From JBCCSZ01 sp039199225 (GTDB lineage Bacteria > Bacteroidota > Bacteroidia > Chitinophagales > Saprospiraceae): a DNA stretch of 11,548 nucleotides. Below, in pieces: positions 7,767 through 11,548 of this stretch (position 1 is its first letter; every line of letters starts with the position of its first letter). Position numbers and translations under genes: made by a program. Below the pieces are notes generated by a model. That model was not told where the DNA came from. It saw nothing but the letters and a program-made list of their open reading frames with translations, and made no database searches. The stretch covers positions 1-11,548 of the forward strand of contig JBCCSZ010000253.1 of NCBI GenBank assembly GCA_039199225.1, written 5' to 3'.

Positions 7767-8423
7767 CTAAAGTGTTTTCACCAATAAGCTTCGCCCTACT
7801 TTCTCGCTGATCATCGTGGGCGCTTTTTCGTCGTAGCTAATCAGGATGCTATCATCGAAAGATTCGGTCTTCAGTACTGTTACAATGGTACCCAGTTGTA
7901 TGTGTAGCTTATCGAGATGACGTATCAGTTCTGTCGAACTATTGGCCAAGGCACATACTTGTACCCTTTGCCCGTCAGATACATCTGCTAAAAGTAGAGA
8001 GGGTTGCTCCGGTATGTTACCTTTCTCGTCAGGGATGGGCGAGCCGTGGGGGTCGAAAGAAGGATGATCAAGCATTTCATCCATCCGGGAAAAGAGCTTT
8101 TCCGAATCGATATGCTCCATTTGCTCTGCAATTTCATGTACTTCCTCCCATCCAAACCCCATGACCTTGTATAGAAACATCTCCGTCAATCGGTGTTTGC
8201 GGATAACCTTGGCTGCGGCTTTGCGCCCCTTCTCTGTCAGTTGTAAAGGCTTATATTTTTGGTAGACGACCCAGCCAAGCTCCTGAAGGCTCTTCACCAT
8301 ATTGTTGGCCGTCGGCTTGCTCACCGCCAATTTATCACTCAGCTCTGTAATACTGATGCGGCCATCCCCCTTGTCGAGAAAGTAGAGGGCTTTCAAATAG
8401 TTTTCTTTGACTGTAGAGGGCAT
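7767..8423 (-). CDS. DtxR/MntR-family metal-dependent transcriptional repressor
   Basis: This 218-aa cytoplasmic regulator would bind DNA when loaded with Mn(II) or Fe(II) and repress metal-uptake genes. Residues about 1-63 form the winged helix-turn-helix (recognition helix region AVSKPTANNMVKSL, 33-46), 64-140 the metal-binding and dimerization domain with the RKHRLTE and EQMEHI signatures, and about 142-218 a C-terminal FeoA/SH3-like domain, so it has the three-domain DtxR layout rather than short two-domain MntR. By alignment from memory the metal ligands are His77, Glu81, His96, Glu100, Glu103 and His104. Glu100 replaces the Cys102 of DtxR and matches Glu99 of MntR, favouring Mn; but Asn8 stands where MntR has Asp8 and DtxR has Met10, and Lys11 where MntR has Glu11. 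It is divergent from the TonB receptor operon, whose promoter carries a dyad, so that operon is the likely target. Mn versus Fe is unresolved. Confidence 0.9.
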   Translation of the reverse strand: MPSTVKENYLKALYFLDKGDGRISITELSDKLAVSKPTANNMVKSLQELGWVVYQKYKPLQLTEKGRKAAAKVIRKHRLTEMFLYKVMGFGWEEVHEIAEQMEHIDSEKLFSRMDEMLDHPSFDPHGSPIPDEKGNIPEQPSLLLADVSDGQRVQVCALANSSTELIRHLDKLHIQLGTIVTVLKTESFDDSILISYDEKAPTMISEKVGRSLLVKTL

Positions 8424-8465
8424 CCCTTTTTTGACACAAAATAATCAAAAAAAGATTTAAATAAT

Positions 8466-8496
8466 TTTGTTAGAATAAACTAACTCTCCATATTTG
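8466..8496 (+). promoter_or_regulatory. Candidate promoter of the TonB receptor operon
   Basis: TTTG (8466-8469), 19 bases, then CATATTTG (8489-8496). This matches the Bacteroidota TTTG / TAnnTTTG promoter with one mismatch in the -7 box and normal spacing. The predicted transcription start near 8501-8504 gives a short leader of about 28 bases to the GTG start at 8531. No equally good promoter was found for the divergent regulator gene in this AT-rich interval (8424-8530); the best -7 match on the minus strand is TTATTTTG (8444-8437) without a convincing -33 box. Confidence 0.55.
8469..8484. promoter_or_regulatory. Putative operator dyad GTTAG-N6-CTAAC
   Basis: A 16-bp perfect-arm inverted repeat lies in the spacer of the TonB operon promoter, overlapping the last base of the -33 box. 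The TTAG and CTAA half-sites resemble the outer half-sites of DtxR-type boxes (TTAGG...CCTAA). With a DtxR/MntR-family gene divergently transcribed next door, this is the best operator candidate. Binding would occlude RNA polymerase at the receptor promoter and could also autoregulate the regulator gene, whose ATG is 46 bases away. Confidence 0.5.
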
Positions 8497-8530
8497 TGTT
8501 ATCTAATTATATATTTAATACAGTCCAATT

Positions 8531-10894
8531 GTGAAATTTAGATACCATAAGATTATATTATCCGCTCTGCTGCTGGCATGCGCATTTGCAGCTTTCGGAC
8601 AGAACACCACCCTCACGGGCAAAGTGCGTACTTTATCCGGAGAGCCTTTGGGCTTTGCCAGTATTGCACTTGAAGGCACCACTTTGGGGACGACTGCTGA
8701 CCAGGATGGCAATTTTGCCCTTGAGGAAATTCCGGCTGGAAGCTATACTGTTCTGGTGAAATTTTTGGGCTACCTGACCCAATCTGTGGAAATTACCCTG
8801 GCAGATGGGCAATCTCTGGAGAAAAACTTTTCTTTAAAAGAGGATGCCTTAAACCTGGAGGGGGTCGTGGTATCGGGTACCCGCTATGAGCAGGACAGGG
8901 TCAACAATCCTGTTGTAGTCAGTGTAATTGGTCGTAAATTGCTCAATGCCACCCAATCCATTGCCATCTCTGATGGACTGAATTATCAGCCGGGAGTGCG
9001 TGTGGAGACCAACTGCCAAAACTGTGGGTTCACCCAGGTGCGCCTCAATGGACTAGAAGGTGCCTATTCGCAGATTTTGATCAACAGCCGACCGGTTTTC
9101 AGTGCCTTGAATGGTGTGTACGGATTAGATCAAATCCCGACCAACATTGTGGAGCGGGTCGAAGTGGTGCGAAGTGGGGGTTCTGCGCTCTATGGTTCGA
9201 ACGCCATTGCAGGCACTATCAATATCATCACCAAAGACCCCGTGGAAAATGCTTGGGAACTCCGCTCTAATACCGCATTGGTTGCCGGTGAGGCACTAGA
9301 TCAATCATTCAATTTTAATGGTTCGATTGTCAATGAGTCACTCACCACTGGGGTTACCTTTTACGGGATGAGCCGCCACCGCGACAGCTACGATGCCAAT
9401 GGCGATGGTTTCACCGAATTGGTACAATTGGAAAATACTGTATTGGGTGCAAAAGCTTTTTTCAAGCCAAGTGACTACAGCAAAATTAGCCTGGATTTCA
9501 GTGCGTTGGAAGAATACCGCAGAGGCGGCGACCGCCTGGACCTAGCGCCACACTTTACGGATATTACCGAAGAACTTGACCACAATACCTTTTTTGGTGG
9601 CATCAATTATGAACAATGGACGAAGGACAGCCGGAACAAATTTACGGTCTATGCCTCGGGGCAAAGCACACAACGCGATAGCTACTACGGCGGTTTGGGG
9701 GGCGGTCGTTCTGCAGAAGACAGCACCTTGGCCATCAATGCCTATGGCTTGACAAATGATTTAGCAATAGTTGCAGGCGTCCAGTACAACCACTACTTCA
9801 ATAACAACGACGTCATCACCATAGGGGTAGAAAACCAGGCATATGATACCGAAGATGAAATCGCGGGCTATGGTCGCTTAGTGGACCAGAAAGTGAATAC
9901 AACCGGCTTTTTTGCCCAATACGAGTGGAAGCCAAACGAGCGATTTACTGCTCTGTTGGGTGGTCGATATGACATTTCGAACGTAGATGGATTTTATGCT
10001 GTAGTTGGGGAGGAAAGAACCTCGGATGTGAATCTAGGGGTGTTCAGCCCTCGTGCTACCATTTTGTATAAAATCAATGAAAATCTGAGGTTCAGAGGTG
10101 GCTATGCCCGTGGATTCCGCGCACCACAGGCATTTAATGAAGACCTACACATCTCCTCTGCCGGAGGTGACCAGGTTTTTGTCCTGCTGTCCGATGGCCT
10201 GGACAAGGAAACTTCGGACGCTTTCACTGGTTCGTTGAACTACACCAAAAATATGGGACTGGGGCAGTTAAACTTATTGGTAGAAGGTTTTTACACCCAG
10301 TTGTCCAACCCCTTTACCCAAGTAAGCCGGGGAGATATTGGTGATATTATTCTGGAAGAGGTCGTAAATGGGGAAGGTGCCACCGTATCAGGCGTAAACT
10401 TTGAAGTGGGCTACTCGCCTTCTGGCAAATTTGCCTTCCAGATGGGAGGTACTGCCCAGCAAACAAGTTTTGATGAGGAGCAGGAGATTTTTGCCCCCGA
10501 GGATACAGGCGAAGATGCCATCGTAGTAGACGAATTTGTTAGAAACCCCAACCTCTACGGATATTTCACCTCCTTTTACAAGCCAACGAAGGATTTTAAA
10601 ATTGACCTGACCGGTTCCTATACGGGTTCGATGATTGTACCTCGCGTGGTAGGTGCCAACGGCTCACCGGATTTGCTGAACTCCGACGCGTTTTTCGATG
10701 TAAACCTCAAGTTGAGCTACCATTTCAATGTGTCGGAAGATTTTCACCTTGAGCTGAGTGGCGGTGCGCGCAATATTTTTAACAGTTATCAGCCAACCTT
10801 TGATACTGGACCAGAGCGGGATTCAGACTTTATTTACGGCCCTGCTGCTCCTCGTTCTGTATTTATTTCCGTAAAAATTGGTAACCTGTATTGA
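8531..10894 (+). CDS. TonB-dependent outer-membrane receptor (metal or siderophore type)
   Basis: This 787-aa outer-membrane active transporter is energised by TonB-ExbB-ExbD. It starts at GTG 8531; an in-frame TAA at 8516-8518 and no ATG in between leave little choice. Residues 1-23 are a signal peptide (ending FGQ), about 26-103 a carboxypeptidase-regulatory-like beta-sandwich typical of Bacteroidota receptors, and about 109-117 a TonB-box-like segment (LEGVVVSGT). The plug (about 120-237) has the RLNGLEG, RVEVVRSGGSALYGSNAIAGTINIITK signatures in order, and a 22-strand barrel follows to the terminal Tyr787, with RGFRAP at 528-533. Cys162 and Cys165 (CQNC) in the plug are the only cysteines of the mature protein. 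DANGDGFTE at 288-296 looks like a calcium-binding loop. It lacks the SusC-style length (about 1000 aa) and a SusD neighbour, so a small metal complex is more likely than a glycan. The adjacent DtxR-family gene and promoter dyad suggest metal repression. The substrate (Fe or Mn chelate, haem, cobalamin) is not determinable. Confidence 0.92.
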   Translation: MKFRYHKIILSALLLACAFAAFGQNTTLTGKVRTLSGEPLGFASIALEGTTLGTTADQDGNFALEEIPAGSYTVLVKFLGYLTQSVEITLADGQSLEKNFSLKEDALNLEGVVVSGTRYEQDRVNNPVVVSVIGRKLLNATQSIAISDGLNYQPGVRVETNCQNCGFTQVRLNGLEGAYSQILINSRPVFSALNGVYGLDQIPTNIVERVEVVRSGGSALYGSNAIAGTINIITKDPVENAWELRSNTALVAGEALDQSFNFNGSIVNESLTTGVTFYGMSRHRDSYDANGDGFTELVQLENTVLGAKAFFKPSDYSKISLDFSALEEYRRGGDRLDLAPHFTDITEELDHNTFFGGINYEQWTKDSRNKFTVYASGQSTQRDSYYGGLGGGRSAEDSTLAINAYGLTNDLAIVAGVQYNHYFNNNDVITIGVENQAYDTEDEIAGYGRLVDQKVNTTGFFAQYEWKPNERFTALLGGRYDISNVDGFYAVVGEERTSDVNLGVFSPRATILYKINENLRFRGGYARGFRAPQAFNEDLHISSAGGDQVFVLLSDGLDKETSDAFTGSLNYTKNMGLGQLNLLVEGFYTQLSNPFTQVSRGDIGDIILEEVVNGEGATVSGVNFEVGYSPSGKFAFQMGGTAQQTSFDEEQEIFAPEDTGEDAIVVDEFVRNPNLYGYFTSFYKPTKDFKIDLTGSYTGSMIVPRVVGANGSPDLLNSDAFFDVNLKLSYHFNVSEDFHLELSGGARNIFNSYQPTFDTGPERDSDFIYGPAAPRSVFISVKIGNLY

Positions 10895-11367
10895 TGGCAA
10901 AAAGCATCGTTCCATTAACAGTCATTTTCCTTTTTTTATGTAATCCTCTGATTGCTCAGCAGGCAGCATCGGTGCGCTGGCTCAGCTTTGAACAACTAGA
11001 GGATTCCCTGAATGTCAAACCGAAAAAGGTTTTTATTGATTTCTATACCGATTGGTGTACCTACTGCCGCAAAATGGATAAGGTTGTATTCACCAAGCCC
11101 AAAGTTGTCGATCATTTAAATGAGGAATATTATGCCGTTCGTTTTAATGCAGAGACCGATGCGGTCGTAAACTTTGGTGGGCAGCAGTTGGTGAACGACC
11201 AGTTGAAACAGTCCCGCCGTCCACTGCACCAAATCGCCCAGCTGTTGGCATTGCGCAAAGGGCAGTTCGTCGCCCCTACCCTTGTGATTCTCGATGAATC
11301 ATTTCATGTCACTGCCCGCTATTTCGAGTACCTGGACAGCAAAAAATTGTTGAAGGCACTCAGATAG
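10894..11367 (+). CDS. Exported thioredoxin-fold protein
   Basis: This 157-aa periplasmic protein probably reduces, isomerises or forms disulfides. The ATG at 10894 shares its A with the receptor's TGA stop (TGATG), so translation is coupled; an in-frame TTG three bases earlier is not needed. Residues 1-22 are a signal peptide ending in IAQ. Residues 46-58 (VFIDFYTDWCTYC) form the thioredoxin beta-strand and active site, with Cys55-Thr-Tyr-Cys58, and APT at 127-129 supplies the cis-proline. The NAET at 85-88 and the insertion of about 30 residues between the active site and the cis-proline resemble the thioredoxin_7/DUF255-like secreted group more than classical thioredoxin or TlpA. It lacks a lipobox and membrane anchors beyond the signal. 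Being coupled to a receptor whose plug has a single CxxC pair, it may act on that pair or on a metal complex imported by the receptor; both are inference. Confidence 0.85.
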   Translation: MAKSIVPLTVIFLFLCNPLIAQQAASVRWLSFEQLEDSLNVKPKKVFIDFYTDWCTYCRKMDKVVFTKPKVVDHLNEEYYAVRFNAETDAVVNFGGQQLVNDQLKQSRRPLHQIAQLLALRKGQFVAPTLVILDESFHVTARYFEYLDSKKLLKALR

Positions 11368-11374
11368 CATACTC

Positions 11375-11394
11375 AGTCCGCTCTATTGCGGATT
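11375..11394 (+). terminator. Hairpin after the TonB-thioredoxin operon
   Basis: AGTCCGC (11375-11381) pairs with GCGGATT (11388-11394), including one G-U pair, around the 6-base loop TCTATT, 7 bases past the thioredoxin-like stop codon. Only three T follow the G-rich arm (11393-11395), so it is a weak intrinsic terminator candidate. Confidence 0.4.
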
Positions 11395-11405
11395 TAATCA
11401 ATCCT

Positions 11406-11451
11406 TTCTTACCAATTGACAGTCTTGTCTAGTAAGAACAAATGCTTTGTT
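11406..11451. repeat. Nested and overlapping inverted repeats
   Basis: TTCTTAC (11406-11412) pairs with GTAAGAA (11432-11438) and encloses a second dyad GACA-GTCT-TGTC (11418-11429). Overlapping its right arm is AACAAA-TGC-TTTGTT (11437-11451), a 6-bp stem with a 3-base loop, so the two hairpins could be mutually exclusive over 11437-11438. Function is unknown; terminator, processed 3' end or a mobile-element remnant are options. Confidence 0.45.
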
Positions 11452-11548
11452 AGGCCCTGATTTTAGGTAGCTATAACAAGATGTTTGATAGACCACTTTT
11501 TTAAAAATATTCTCCTCTCAACTACCCCCCCCGACGCGCAAAGCCCTC

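Noticed and set aside
8531..8600. Receptor as a lipoprotein because of LLAC near residue 17
   Set aside because: TonB-dependent receptors are barrel proteins with type I signal peptides, and a normal cleavage region (F-A-A-F-G-Q) follows the cysteine.
159..11367. CRISPR array, tRNA, rRNA, transposase or toxin-antitoxin genes
   Set aside because: Looked for regularly spaced repeats, cloverleaf-like sequences and transposase motifs; none was seen.
11463..11546. Open minus-strand frame running in from the right edge
   Set aside because: Only about 27 codons are visible before a stop, the translation has no recognisable feature, and it crosses the C8 tract; it cannot be called a gene end from this window.

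Overview
The window looks like chromosomal DNA of a member of the Bacteroidota. Four things point that way: a type IX secretion (T9SS) C-terminal sorting domain on a SprB-repeat protein; a TonB-dependent receptor with an N-terminal carboxypeptidase-regulatory-like domain; promoter candidates of the TTTG / TAnnTTTG type; and starts without an obvious Shine-Dalgarno sequence. The family resemblances feel closest to Saprospiria or Cytophagia, but that is a guess and nothing in the window fixes the class.

Left part (1-5604, minus strand). A tightly packed three-gene unit reads from about 5517 down to 159: a secreted or lipid-anchored protein of unknown family (377 aa), a secreted mostly helical protein of unknown family (278 aa), and a 1128-aa T9SS cargo protein with about eight SprB-like Ig repeats, a cysteine-rich segment and a C-terminal sorting domain. 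The first two genes overlap as ATGA and the last two are 5 bases apart, so they are very probably one operon with an exported, cell-surface function. A good Bacteroidota-type promoter candidate lies about 55 bases upstream of the first start.

Middle (5605-7766). A gene-poor stretch of about 445 bases with several short inverted repeats precedes a single plus-strand gene for a GH20 beta-N-acetylhexosaminidase lipoprotein. The catalytic Asp-Glu pair is present, but an Asp usually found in the sugar-binding site appears as Asn. A hairpin lies between it and the convergent regulator gene.

Right part (7767-11548). A DtxR/MntR-family metal-dependent repressor (minus) is divergent from an operon (plus) of a TonB-dependent outer-membrane receptor and a periplasmic thioredoxin-fold protein, joined by a TGATG stop/start overlap. 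The receptor promoter candidate is TTTG-N19-CATATTTG, and a GTTAG-N6-CTAAC dyad sits in its spacer, where a bound repressor would block RNA polymerase. I infer a metal-repressed uptake locus for Mn, Fe or a complex of one of them. The only two cysteines of the mature receptor form a CxxC in the plug domain, and the coupled downstream gene encodes a WCxxC thioredoxin-like protein, which suggests a redox relationship between the two. The last 180 bases hold a chain of hairpins and a run of eight C but no gene I can support.
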